A stretch of DNA of 64,000 nt from Verrucomicrobiales bacterium (GTDB taxonomy: Bacteria; Verrucomicrobiota; Verrucomicrobiia; Verrucomicrobiales; DEV007): positions 124,001-188,000 of the forward strand of contig JARGPJ010000005.1 of assembly GCA_029212615.1 (NCBI GenBank). Direction: 5' to 3'. Under the pieces are notes generated by a model. That model did not search any database, was not told where the DNA came from, and was given only the letters and a program-made list of their open reading frames with translations. Shown here in pieces: positions 1-9,382 of this stretch; within the stretch, counting starts at the first letter, position 1, and each line of letters opens with the position of its first letter. Made by a program: the position numbers and the translations under genes.

Positions 1-192
1 CACATCTGTCAGCGGAAGGATCCCGAACACCAGAATTGCCCCCAGAGCCGAAAGCGCGACAACATCGGGAGAACCCCACTCCCGGAAGAAGGCGAGGACA
101 ACGGCAATCAGGATCACATAGATCGTGATCACCCCGAGATCGACGGAGGGAATAAGCGGCTGAATAAGGTCAATAATCACGAAGGTGATCAT
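1..192 (-). CDS. SLC13/ArsB-type membrane permease, N-terminus only (truncated by window edge)
   Basis: Reverse-strand translation MITFVIIDLIQPLIPSVDLGVITIYVILIAVVLAFFREWGSPDVVALSALGAILVFGILPLTDV, a hydrophobic N-terminus typical of SLC13-family permeases; open to the window edge. Confidence 0.6.
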   Translation of the reverse strand, partial: MITFVIIDLIQPLIPSVDLGVITIYVILIAVVLAFFREWGSPDVVALSALGAILVFGILPLTDV

Positions 193-259
193 ACTGACGG
201 CAGGACGGAAACCAAGTCAGCAATTGCACGCCGCCCTTCTTTTCGTTAGGCTCACCGGA

Positions 260-595
260 ATGGAATTGCACCGCCCCCCGACAGAGTTTGAGCGCAAGGT
301 CTTCGACGCGCTGCACCTCATCCCGCGCGGGAAGGTCACCACCTACAGTCAGCTGGGGAAATACATCAACTGTCGCTCTCCTCGGGCGATCGGCCAGGCC
401 TTGAAGCGAAACCCCTTCGCTCCCGAAACGCCCTGCCACCGTGTCGTCAGCGCCGATCTGAAAATCGGTGGATTCGGCGGACAGCGCGACGGGGAGCCGA
501 TCGATCGAAAACGCCGCCTCCTCGAAGGCGAAGGGGTTACTTTTGCCCCCGACGGCTCCATCGCCCCGGAATGTTACTACTCTTTCGATGAATAA
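260..595 (+). CDS. MGMT/alkyltransferase-like DNA-binding protein (methylated-DNA-cysteine methyltransferase family)
   Basis: FERKVFDALHLIPRGKVTTYSQLGKYINCRSPRAIGQALKRNPF...PCHRVV motif; start at MELHRPP. Confidence 0.85.
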   Translation: MELHRPPTEFERKVFDALHLIPRGKVTTYSQLGKYINCRSPRAIGQALKRNPFAPETPCHRVVSADLKIGGFGGQRDGEPIDRKRRLLEGEGVTFAPDGSIAPECYYSFDE

Positions 596-857
596 ACCCG
601 GAGAAGAAATCGATCCGGCGGAGGCCATGAAGAAGGAGCTCGCTGACAATCTCGCGGACCTCGAAGTCTACCGGATGCCCTTCGGTCGCTACATCAATCG
701 CGGCATTCACACGCTTCCCTACGAGTACCTCCACTGGTTTGTCGAAAGGCAGAATGGATTTCCGTCAGGACGCCTCGGGGAGCTCATGGAATTTGTCTAC
801 CACACCAAGGCCGCCGGAGCTGAGATCGTTTTTTCAAAGATCGGAAAACGAAACTGA
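588..857 (+). CDS. DUF3820-like small protein
   Basis: MPFGRYINRGIHTLPYEYLHWFVER...GRLGELMEFVY pattern; start overlaps the preceding stop. Confidence 0.7.
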   Translation: MNKPGEEIDPAEAMKKELADNLADLEVYRMPFGRYINRGIHTLPYEYLHWFVERQNGFPSGRLGELMEFVYHTKAAGAEIVFSKIGKRN

Positions 858-882
858 AGAACGCCCCGATCGGGACCACAGC

Positions 883-1512
883 CTACCTCGCAGTCGGATC
901 CAGGACCTCAACCGCACAGCCCACCGCCTTCAAGAGTCGATCGATGCGGACCGGCTTACTGATCGTGTCCTTTACCCTGACGTCGCGCGTCAATTCAGTG
1001 GGAAGCTTCGGATCTCCGCTTTCCCGAATAAAAATCACGCCGGGGGCGAGACGCTTCGGCCCATGCCCCGTCGTGTAAGCTTTTGATATCAGCTCATAGA
1101 GCATCGGCCCGCTCAGCTCACCAGTCTGCATCCCGAAGACAAAAATCTCATAGGATTGCTGAAGGGCCAGTTCAAAGCCACGCAACGCATCTGAAGTCGA
1201 GACGACCTCCGCATTCGTAAAATTCTTGATCGTCTCCCGGATCAGTCGTGTCGTCGAAGCCACCGGCATGACGATGAGCACCCTCTCTTCCGGCTCCACC
1301 TCCACCGCGGCAGGCTCCTCCGGCTCACTTTCCACCACTTCCCCGGTCACCGGAGCCTCCCCTCCGTAATCGACAAATCGAATCGCCTCCTCGACTTCCT
1401 CGACTTCCTCGACTTCCCCGGGCGACAATTCCACGTCAGCACCTTCAGACTCCTCTTGCGGGGAGCCAATATGCCTTAATGTTTTCCATTTCCGTTCTGA
1501 CCGACCTTCCAT
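883..1512 (-). CDS. Degenerate response-regulator receiver (pseudo-receiver) protein with acidic N-terminus
   Basis: VLIVMPVASTTRLIRETIKNF...YEIFVFGMQTGELSGPMLYELI...DTISKPVRIDRLLKAV resembles a receiver fold but lacks the phosphoacceptor Asp; start MEGRSER at 1512. Confidence 0.6.
   Translation of the reverse strand: MEGRSERKWKTLRHIGSPQEESEGADVELSPGEVEEVEEVEEAIRFVDYGGEAPVTGEVVESEPEEPAAVEVEPEERVLIVMPVASTTRLIRETIKNFTNAEVVSTSDALRGFELALQQSYEIFVFGMQTGELSGPMLYELISKAYTTGHGPKRLAPGVIFIRESGDPKLPTELTRDVRVKDTISKPVRIDRLLKAVGCAVEVLDPTAR
1389..1415. repeat. 9-bp tandem repeat (cctcgactt) x3 inside the pseudo-receiver CDS, encoding EEVEEVEEV
   Basis: Exact repeats read directly. Confidence 0.85.
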
Positions 1513-4305
1513 ATGGGCGATAATGCTGTGATCAAAATTCAGGGAGCTCGACAGCATAACCTGAAAAACCTGAATTTGGAAATCCCGAGAAACCGCTTCG
1601 TCGTTATCACCGGCGTTTCCGGGTCAGGAAAATCCTCGCTCGCCTTCGACACGCTCTACGCCGAAGGGCAGCGGCGCTACGTCGAATCGCTCTCTGCCTA
1701 CGCCCGTCAATTCCTCGATCAGCTCGAGAAACCGGAGGTTGATTTCATCGAAGGACTCACTCCCGCCATCGCCATCGAGCAACGAAGCTCGCAACCGAAC
1801 CCCCGCTCAACGATCGCGACGGCAACGGAGATATACGATTATCTGCGGATTCTCTACGCAGCCCTCGGCCAGCCCCACGACCCCGAAACCGGCGCGCCCC
1901 TCGTTCGCCACACCGTCAAAGACATCGTCGATACGCTCACAGCCCATGCGGAACGGACAAAAATCATCCTCCTCGCACCGATCAAGGTGGAGAAGGGCGA
2001 AACCCTCAAAGACGTTCTCGAACGCTATCGGGCTCAGGGCTTTCTCCGTGCCCGCCTCAATGGGGAAATCATCGAAATCGAGGAAGCCGGGGAGAAACCG
2101 AAAGCAAAGAAGGCCGAGATCGTGATCGACCGGCTCGTCATTCGTGAGGACATCCGGAGTCGACTCGCCGACTCACTCGAAATCGCCCAGAAACTTTCTG
2201 AGAATCACGTCTCCGCTCTCGTCCAGACACCCGGGAGCGAGAACTGGGAGCCACACGATTTCACCTTCAACTTCACCAATCCGGAGACCGGGTTCAGCCT
2301 CCCGAAACTGACGCCGAAGCATTTTTCCTTCAACAGCCATCTCGGAGCGTGCCCCACCTGCCACGGCCTCGGAACCCGACTCGTTCCCGACGGGGAACTC
2401 ATGGTTCCAAATCCCGGAAAAAGCATTCGCGAAGGCGGGATCAAAACCTGGTGGACCGGATCAAAAACCCGCAAAGGATACCATCAGCGAGCCATTGAAG
2501 GGCTCGCCAAGACCTATGATGCCGATCTCGACCTGCCGATCAAAGACTTGCCTCACGAGTTTAAAAAGGCGCTCCTCTACGGAAACGACGACTTCGAAGG
2601 GCTGGCGACGCAGGCGGTCCGCCTCCTCGAAACGAGCAAAAGCGAAGTGACCAAGCGGAATGTTCGTCGCTTCATGAGTTCAAAGCCCTGTCCTACCTGC
2701 GAAGGGAAGCGGCTCAAGGACGGGATCCTTTCGATCACCCTGAATCATCATCTCACCCCACTCTCGATCGAAGGCCTCACCTCCCTCAGCATCGGCCGCG
2801 CCCTGGACTGGATCGATGACGTCATCCTCACGGAAACGCAGGCAACCTATGCCACCGAAGTGCTCAGCGAAGTCCGGAAGCGCCTTTCCTTTCTCAATAC
2901 CGTCGGCCTCGGCTACCTTTCTCTCGACCGTCAAAGCGGCACTCTTTCCGGCGGCGAAAGTCAGCGGATCCGTCTCGCGACCCAACTCGGCGCCGGGCTC
3001 GCCGGGGTTCTCTATGTGCTCGATGAACCCAGCATCGGCCTCCATCAGGCCGACAACGAGAAACTCATCGAAACCCTGAAGAATCTGCGCGACGTCGGAA
3101 ACACTGTTATCGTGGTCGAGCACGACGAAGACACGATCCGCGCCGCCGACTACCTTCTCGACCTCGGCCCTGAGGCAGGGGAGAATGGCGGACGCCTCCT
3201 CGCGATGGGGACGCCGGAGGAAGTCATCGCCCACCCCGACTCCATCACCGGGGCCTACCTCTCCGGACGAAACGCCATCGAGCCGCAGCCCCCCGCCCTC
3301 TTCGATGCCGACCCGCGCGAGCTCGTGGTCCGCGGCGCACGGGAACACAATCTCAAGAACATCGACGTGAGTTTTCCGATCGGACAGTTCGTCTGCGTTA
3401 CCGGTCTCTCCGGAAGTGGGAAATCGACGCTCGTGGACGACATCCTCCGGCGCGCACTTTTCCGCCATTTTCACCAAAGTAAAGAAAAGCCGGGCGAGCA
3501 CGACTCCATCGAAGGAATCGAACACGTCGACAAGGTCATCGTCATCGATCAGGCCCCGATCGGACGGAGCCCGCGTTCAAACCCCGCAACCTACATCGGA
3601 GTCTTCGGGCCGATTCGTGATCTCTTCTCTCAGCTTCCCGCCTCGCGTGCCCGTGGATACGAACCGGGACGCTTCAGCTTTAATGTCACGGGAGGACGGT
3701 GCGAAGCCTGCCAGGGGGACGGCATGATCAAAATCGACATGCACTTCCTCAGCGATGTCTACGTCTCCTGCGAATCCTGCAACGGCCGCCGCTACAATCG
3801 CGAAACTCTCGATGTCACCTACCGGGGAAAGAGCATCGCCGATGTCCTCGAAATGACCGTCGATGAGGCCGTGACATTCTTTCAGAAAATCCCCAAAATC
3901 AGCCAGCAGCTCAAAGCCCTGCGCGACGTCGGGCTCGGCTATGTCCGGCTCGGCCAATCCGCGACAACCCTCTCCGGAGGAGAAGCTCAACGCATCAAAC
4001 TCGCCGCCGAGCTCGGGAAAACCGCAACTGGAAACACCGTCTACCTTCTCGACGAACCCACGACCGGCCTGCACTTCGCCGACATCGCGACGCTCCTCGA
4101 AGTCTTCTACCGGCTCCGCGACCAGGGCAACACGCTTATCGTCATCGAACACAATCTCGATGTCATCAAATGTGCCGACTGGATCATCGACATGGGCCCG
4201 GGCGGCGGTGAGGAAGGCGGCGAAGTCATCGCCACCGGCACCCCCGACGCGATCGCCTCCACGAAAAATTCCCTCACGGGCCACTATTTGAAGCGCTCCC
4301 GGTAA
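1513..4305 (+). CDS. uvrA: Excinuclease ABC subunit A
   Basis: [58 protein letters not shown], two ABC signatures ([16 protein letters not shown]), zinc-finger CxxC motifs. Confidence 0.98.
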   Translation: MGDNAVIKIQGARQHNLKNLNLEIPRNRFVVITGVSGSGKSSLAFDTLYAEGQRRYVESLSAYARQFLDQLEKPEVDFIEGLTPAIAIEQRSSQPNPRSTIATATEIYDYLRILYAALGQPHDPETGAPLVRHTVKDIVDTLTAHAERTKIILLAPIKVEKGETLKDVLERYRAQGFLRARLNGEIIEIEEAGEKPKAKKAEIVIDRLVIREDIRSRLADSLEIAQKLSENHVSALVQTPGSENWEPHDFTFNFTNPETGFSLPKLTPKHFSFNSHLGACPTCHGLGTRLVPDGELMVPNPGKSIREGGIKTWWTGSKTRKGYHQRAIEGLAKTYDADLDLPIKDLPHEFKKALLYGNDDFEGLATQAVRLLETSKSEVTKRNVRRFMSSKPCPTCEGKRLKDGILSITLNHHLTPLSIEGLTSLSIGRALDWIDDVILTETQATYATEVLSEVRKRLSFLNTVGLGYLSLDRQSGTLSGGESQRIRLATQLGAGLAGVLYVLDEPSIGLHQADNEKLIETLKNLRDVGNTVIVVEHDEDTIRAADYLLDLGPEAGENGGRLLAMGTPEEVIAHPDSITGAYLSGRNAIEPQPPALFDADPRELVVRGAREHNLKNIDVSFPIGQFVCVTGLSGSGKSTLVDDILRRALFRHFHQSKEKPGEHDSIEGIEHVDKVIVIDQAPIGRSPRSNPATYIGVFGPIRDLFSQLPASRARGYEPGRFSFNVTGGRCEACQGDGMIKIDMHFLSDVYVSCESCNGRRYNRETLDVTYRGKSIADVLEMTVDEAVTFFQKIPKISQQLKALRDVGLGYVRLGQSATTLSGGEAQRIKLAAELGKTATGNTVYLLDEPTTGLHFADIATLLEVFYRLRDQGNTLIVIEHNLDVIKCADWIIDMGPGGGEEGGEVIATGTPDAIASTKNSLTGHYLKRSR

Positions 4306-4320
4306 GATGAGTATTCCACG

Positions 4321-4349
4321 GGGAAGACCGTTTCCACGGTCTGATTCCC
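4321..4349 (+). terminator. Hairpin downstream of uvrA, possible terminator (no clear T-tract)
   Basis: gggaagaccgtttccacggtctgattccc: GACCGT/ACGGTC stem plus outer GGGAA/TTCCC. Confidence 0.4.
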
Positions 4350-4448
4350 GTCGCCGCCGGAGCACGGTGATCCTGCAGCCCCCTTCCTCCGCGTCCCTAC
4401 GGGCCAACTAATTCGAAACCTTTTCACGGTCCACGGGTTTACTCAGAC

Positions 4449-5525
4449 ATGAAGCGACTCATCCTCCTCACTCTCTCAAGCCTTGCGCTGATTGGTTCCT
4501 CTTTCGGCCAGGGGTCCCGCCCCACCGATATCGGGGCCTCGACTCAGCCCATCGGCGATGCCGGAATCATGTGGTATACCACCTGGGACACGGCCCTGGA
4601 GGAAGCAAAGCGCTCGAACCGCCCCATCTTCTTCATGTCGGCTGCGGCGACCTGTTCCGGGATATCGGGTGTCTTCTGACCGGGTTACACCCACACGCAG
4701 AACAGTTTGTTCTCGACTAAAGAATTTATCGAAGCCTCCCGGGAATTTGTTTGTGTCCGCCTTGAGACCTTTGAAAACAAAGAACATCAAGCCCTCGTCC
4801 GGAGAATTCTGAACGGAAGGTTTGAAAACACCGCCTTCTGTCTACTGGCCCCTGATGGCGAAACGCCGCTCACCCGGTCGAGTCGCAGCCCGCAGAATAT
4901 CCTCGGCGCGCACGGAAGGGGCCCCTCGGCTGAACCCGGATCGAATGAAGAGGTCATCGCGGCAATGAAAGAAATCGCGGACGATTACTCCCCCAGGGGG
5001 AAAGTTGACGAAATGGTCCTGCAGGACTTTCACTCCTTTCGTCAGGCTCTGAACGTGGCCTCGGGTGACCAACGGCTCCTTCTCTTTGTCGCCGCCTCAC
5101 CCGGTGATGTTGAGCGATGCCGGGACACGCTTCGACCTGTCTTCGCACACGATGAAATCATCGGCCGTTTTCATCTCGATTTCGGATCCGCGGCGACCGA
5201 TGCCTCCTGGGCGGAAAACGTTTCCGATACCTGGGCCAAATCCGGCTACTTCATCATCCAGGCGGACGCCTTCGGGCAGAAAGGGAAGGCAATTTCCCAA
5301 CTCCCCCTCACCGCCGGCAAATCGGACATCGCTAAAGCACTCCTCGACGCGAACCGGCTTTTCGCGGAAACCGAGGAACGAAAAGTCTATTCCTCCCATG
5401 TCGCTGAAGGGCGCAGTGAGAATATCTTTTTCGAGAATGAAATCCCCTATGGAGAGGATCACGATGGTGATGGCGAAGTCGATACCCGCCGAAGCGGTAA
5501 GGGTAAGGGCAAAGGAAAAGGGTGA
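4449..5525 (+). CDS. Secreted thioredoxin-like protein with in-frame TGA; candidate selenoprotein (otherwise a nonsense-interrupted gene)
   Basis: ORFs 4449-4679 and 4707-5525 are in the same frame, separated by one TGA at 4677-4679: ...RPIFFMSAAATCSGISGVF[TGA]PGYTHTQNSLFSTKEFIEASREFVCVRLETFENKEHQ.... Signal peptide MKRLILLTLSSLALIGSSFGQ; hairpin downstream of the TGA. Confidence 0.6.
4696..4715 (+). promoter_or_regulatory. Candidate bacterial SECIS hairpin
   Basis: CG-(C)-AGAACA-GTT-TGTTCT-CG: 6-bp perfect upper stem, GTT loop starting with G, loop begins about 25 nt after the TGA. Confidence 0.5.
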
Positions 5526-5588
5526 TTCGTCCAAGAAAAGAGGCAGGCCACCCGTAAGAAGAGAAAGCCCCCCGCGTCTCAAGCAGTC

Positions 5589-6305
5589 ATGAAACTCACC
5601 TCCCTCCTCCTCTCCACCTGCTTTCTCTCACTTTCCTCCGTCTACGCGGAGGAAGAATCCCTCGCTGCAGTCATCGAAGCTAAAAAATCAGCAGGACGTG
5701 CCAACGCCGATCCTGAAAAGCTCAAAGCCTACGCCGAAGGAATCCAGGCGGTGAAAGACGCTGAAACCGTCAAAGCAGCAATTCAAGAGGGGGAAATTGC
5801 ACCTGACTTCACTCTGCCCAACGCCTCCGGCACTGAAATAACCCTCTCGGAGAAGCTCAAGGAAGGCCCCGTCGTTCTCGTCTGGTATCGCGGCGGATGG
5901 TGCCCCTACTGCAACCTTCAGCTTGCGGCCTATCAGAAGATCCTTCCTCAAATCGAAGAGCTCGGCGCTCAGATGATCGCGATCTCACCGGAAGTTCCTG
6001 ACAAGTCACTCACGACCACTGAGAAAAACGGCCTGCGCTTTGAAGTCCTTTCCGACGCCAATCTCGTCGTTTCGAAAGAATACGGTCTGGTCTTTGAGCT
6101 CACCCCTGAAGTGGAAAAATACTACAGCGAATTTTTCGACATGAAGGAATTCAACGGCGCTGACGCGGCCACAAATGAGCTTCCTCTCGCCGCGACTTAT
6201 GTCATCAAACCTGACGGCACTGTCACCTGGGCCTTCCTCGATGCCGATTATACCAAGCGCGCCGAGCCCCGCGACATCCTCGCCGCGCTCGACGGCCTGG
6301 AGTAA
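5589..6305 (+). CDS. Secreted peroxiredoxin-like (AhpC/TSA family) protein
   Basis: Signal peptide; APDFTLPNASGTEITLSEKLKEGPVVLVWYRGGWCPYCNLQLAAYQ. Confidence 0.9.
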   Translation: MKLTSLLLSTCFLSLSSVYAEEESLAAVIEAKKSAGRANADPEKLKAYAEGIQAVKDAETVKAAIQEGEIAPDFTLPNASGTEITLSEKLKEGPVVLVWYRGGWCPYCNLQLAAYQKILPQIEELGAQMIAISPEVPDKSLTTTEKNGLRFEVLSDANLVVSKEYGLVFELTPEVEKYYSEFFDMKEFNGADAATNELPLAATYVIKPDGTVTWAFLDADYTKRAEPRDILAALDGLE

Positions 6306-6374
6306 GCTTTTCCACGGCAGCGGAATCCGGAAGGATTCCGCCCCGGAAGAAGATCCCCGGCCCTTTCCGGCCCC

Positions 6375-7748
6375 TCACTCCCCGGCCCGAAGTCTCTCGT
6401 CACCAAGATCGAGTCGGTAGAGAATCTGATTGTAATCATGCCTCGGAGTCGGCTCCGAAGCTTGTGAAAAGCTCGCGGTGTAAGTGCCTTCGAAGTAGAT
6501 GACCTTTCCGTCGTCGCTCGCGAAGTAGGGATGCTGCTTCGGATTGTAGAAGGAATAGCGGTCGTGGGTGACGACTTTCACGCAGCGGTTCCACGGGCCG
6601 AAGGGAGTCGCAGCTTCGGCATACCACACTTCTCCCAGTTGAGACGGGGCGGTGTCTTCCTTTTCGATTCTCGTTTCGGTGAAGATCATGACCCATCGCT
6701 CCCGATACTGGTTCCAGGCCAGCGATCCGCGGTGAGGGACCACCTCACGCCCTTCGTCATCGACGAAGTTCGATCCCGTTTCGAGTCGCTCATACTGCCC
6801 GGGATCCAGCCACGCTTCGTAGCGCGCGGGAATTTTTACGGTAGGCAGAGGGTCGGCGTAGAGAATCCATTCTTCGCCGTTTTCATCTTCGTACGGAACC
6901 GGATGCCCCAGATGTTTCAGCTCCATTGCCGGATCGAAGGGGAAATGTTGTTTAAACGTTCCCGTCTCATCATCGAACTCACAGAGGCCCGTTTCATAGA
7001 GTTCCAGAAAACCTTTCACTTTCTGGTACATGGCACCGAGATGCTCCCTGCCGTTCTTGTCCGAAAGCACCGTTAATCCCGTCAACCAGGTCGGCCCTTC
7101 ACCCGGCATCTTCGCGACAGATCGAACGAAACCCTCCCCGTTTTTCAGGTACTGCAGATCGATTCCCCGCTCCGGATCCCGGGGGAGTTCCGAAGTCGCG
7201 CCGGTGGCATGGAAGTTTCCCAATGGATAGCTCAGTCGTTTCGTGTCGCCCCAGACCCATATCAGTTTACCCTTGTAGACGGCATTGAGAACACTGTCGC
7301 AACCGAGCACGCCTCCCCTGAGGCCCCGCCGGAAAGGTGGAATCTCCAGGCCTGCTTTCTGCGCGTGAATAAACCGTCCGCCGCCCGTGACACGGTAGAG
7401 GCGCTCGGCGATATTGAGACGCGTCACCTTAATCTCGGCGCGCCCCCCGGGGACCAGCTTCAATTTCCTGCCCGTCATTCCAAACGCATCTGGAGGGAAC
7501 GTGTAGCCGTGACTCTTCACAAAGAAGAAGACCTCCTCATTCAAGCACTCGGGATCATCAATCGCAACGACCCCGAGGTTGTCCGTTTCATAACGAACGT
7601 GATGAGTCGTTCGCAGTTCGACGAGAGGGACAGGGCGGCCGCTCACTTCATCGACAACATGAATCGTAAACGGGTCCAAGGCCATCGCGGCCCCCGGCAG
7701 GGCCGCAGCTGCGAGGATGAAAATCAGGCAGACAGATCGAAGCTTCAT
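6375..7748 (-). CDS. Secreted beta-propeller-like protein (DUF4185/glycoside-hydrolase-like)
   Basis: Signal peptide MKLRSVCLIFILAAAALPGAAMA; GKLIWVWGDTKRLSYPLGNFHATGATSEL, EVWYAEAATPFGPWNRCVKVV. Confidence 0.55.
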   Translation of the reverse strand: MKLRSVCLIFILAAAALPGAAMALDPFTIHVVDEVSGRPVPLVELRTTHHVRYETDNLGVVAIDDPECLNEEVFFFVKSHGYTFPPDAFGMTGRKLKLVPGGRAEIKVTRLNIAERLYRVTGGGRFIHAQKAGLEIPPFRRGLRGGVLGCDSVLNAVYKGKLIWVWGDTKRLSYPLGNFHATGATSELPRDPERGIDLQYLKNGEGFVRSVAKMPGEGPTWLTGLTVLSDKNGREHLGAMYQKVKGFLELYETGLCEFDDETGTFKQHFPFDPAMELKHLGHPVPYEDENGEEWILYADPLPTVKIPARYEAWLDPGQYERLETGSNFVDDEGREVVPHRGSLAWNQYRERWVMIFTETRIEKEDTAPSQLGEVWYAEAATPFGPWNRCVKVVTHDRYSFYNPKQHPYFASDDGKVIYFEGTYTASFSQASEPTPRHDYNQILYRLDLGDERLRAGE

Positions 7749-7928
7749 TCCTTTGATCCTATCCTCTTCGATCACCAGCAGAAGCTCAAAAGGCTCATCA
7801 AATGCGTTAACACCTCCGGAGAGATCCCCGGCGTCGATTACCCGTCCGGCCCCTTACATAGCGTCAATGGGGAGAATTTCCCACTGGAACAAACGTTTGC
7901 GCTCTCTACATTATTTGTCCTGAAATCA

Positions 7929-9380
7929 ATGAAACGCCTTCCACTGAATCTTCTTTCCACCCTCTTCCTCCTCTCTTCGTTTGCCCTGCAGACGGCGGTG
8001 GCGGCAGAAACCTCCCGGCCAAACATTCTCTTCATCGGATTTGATGACATGCGTCCTCTCATGGGTTGCTATGGCGACCCTGTCGCGAAGACGCCGAACC
8101 TGGACGCGTTCGCAAAACGCTCCGTTCTCTTTTCAAACGCCCATGTCCAGCAGGCGGTCTGCGCCGCGTCGCGGGCCAGCTTTCTCACCGGCTGCCGTCC
8201 GGAGACTACCGGCGTCGACTACCCCTACACCAAAGAGTTTGAGACCACCTTTATCAAAGATCACCCGACGATCACGACCCGCTTTCACGACGAAGGCTAT
8301 TTCACGAGAGTGATCGGAAAAATTCATCACGGCAGCCTTGACGAACCTCTCTCAGCCCCCATCTACAAGCGCTTCACCCTGCACGGTCACATTCTCCCGG
8401 AAAACAAGAAGCTGCGACAGGGACAACGACAGCCCTTCGAGCACCCTGAAGTCGCCGACAACGCCTATGCCGATGGGCTCCTCGCAGATGAAACCATCAA
8501 GACGATCCGTCAGCAGAAGAAGAATGAAGATCCCTTCTTCCTCGCGGTCGGGTTCTTTAAACCACACCTCCCCTGGAACTGCCCGAAGAAATATTACGAC
8601 CTCTATCAAACCAGCGAAATGCCGCTCGCGAAGGTCCGGGAACTGCCGGTGGACGGATTTCCCTGGTCGACTTACCACGTCGCGGTCAACGCCTACGCCG
8701 GTCCGGATCCGTCAAATGAGAACATTCTCAAGGACAAACGTTCCCGCCAGCTGATCCACTCCTACTACGCCTGCATGAGCTATGTCGACGCTCAGTTCGG
8801 ACGGATCATCGACGAGCTCGATCGACAGGGTGTAATGGACGATACCATCATCGTTGTCTGGTCCGATCACGGGTATCACCTCGGTGAACAGGCGATGTGG
8901 GGAAAATCCGCCAACTTCTTTCTCGATACCCATGTCCCTCTCCTCGTTTACACCCCTACGCTGAAGACGGCCGGGGAAACCAGCCCCGCCCTCGTCGAGT
9001 ATGTAGACCTCTACCCCACCCTGACAGAACTGGCCGGTCTCGGCACCCCTGACTACCTCGAGGGAACAAGCCTCACCCCGCTCCTCGAAGCACCCGACCG
9101 TGAATGGAAATCCGCCGTCTTTGCCCAGTACCCGCGTCATGACCGGGAGGGCTTCGTCGTTCAAACAAAAGACTACCGTTATATCGAGTGGCGGGAACGC
9201 TCGGAAGGTGGCCCCATCGGAGAAATCCTCGGTCGCGAGCTTTACGACCATCGGACCGACCGATACGAAGCGCGAAACCTCGCCGGGGAAGCCGACTTCC
9301 AGGCAGTCGTTTCGCAGATGTCTCAACAACTGGCCGATGGCTGGAAAAGCGCCCTTCCACCCGTTTCCGGAAAAGAGTAA
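7929..9380 (+). CDS. Sulfatase (iduronate-2-sulfatase-like)
   Basis: RPNILFIGFDDMRPLMGCYG...AVCAASRASFLTGCRPETTGV; signal peptide. Confidence 0.92.
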   Translation: MKRLPLNLLSTLFLLSSFALQTAVAAETSRPNILFIGFDDMRPLMGCYGDPVAKTPNLDAFAKRSVLFSNAHVQQAVCAASRASFLTGCRPETTGVDYPYTKEFETTFIKDHPTITTRFHDEGYFTRVIGKIHHGSLDEPLSAPIYKRFTLHGHILPENKKLRQGQRQPFEHPEVADNAYADGLLADETIKTIRQQKKNEDPFFLAVGFFKPHLPWNCPKKYYDLYQTSEMPLAKVRELPVDGFPWSTYHVAVNAYAGPDPSNENILKDKRSRQLIHSYYACMSYVDAQFGRIIDELDRQGVMDDTIIVVWSDHGYHLGEQAMWGKSANFFLDTHVPLLVYTPTLKTAGETSPALVEYVDLYPTLTELAGLGTPDYLEGTSLTPLLEAPDREWKSAVFAQYPRHDREGFVVQTKDYRYIEWRERSEGGPIGEILGRELYDHRTDRYEARNLAGEADFQAVVSQMSQQLADGWKSALPPVSGKE

Positions 9381-9382
9381 CG

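Noticed and set aside
2680-3525. Long antisense ORF (281 aa) inside uvrA
   Set aside because: Lies fully within a strongly supported uvrA CDS; composition is typical of antisense frames in GC-rich genes.
4707-5525. Independent gene starting at TTG 4707
   Set aside because: Frame is continuous with the upstream signal-peptide ORF, the proposed start lies inside the hairpin, and no good Shine-Dalgarno is apparent. Kept as an alternative hypothesis rather than annotated separately.
7209-7928. N-terminal 240-aa extension of the sulfatase ORF
   Set aside because: Runs antisense through the propeller gene; the sulfatase signal peptide begins at 7929.
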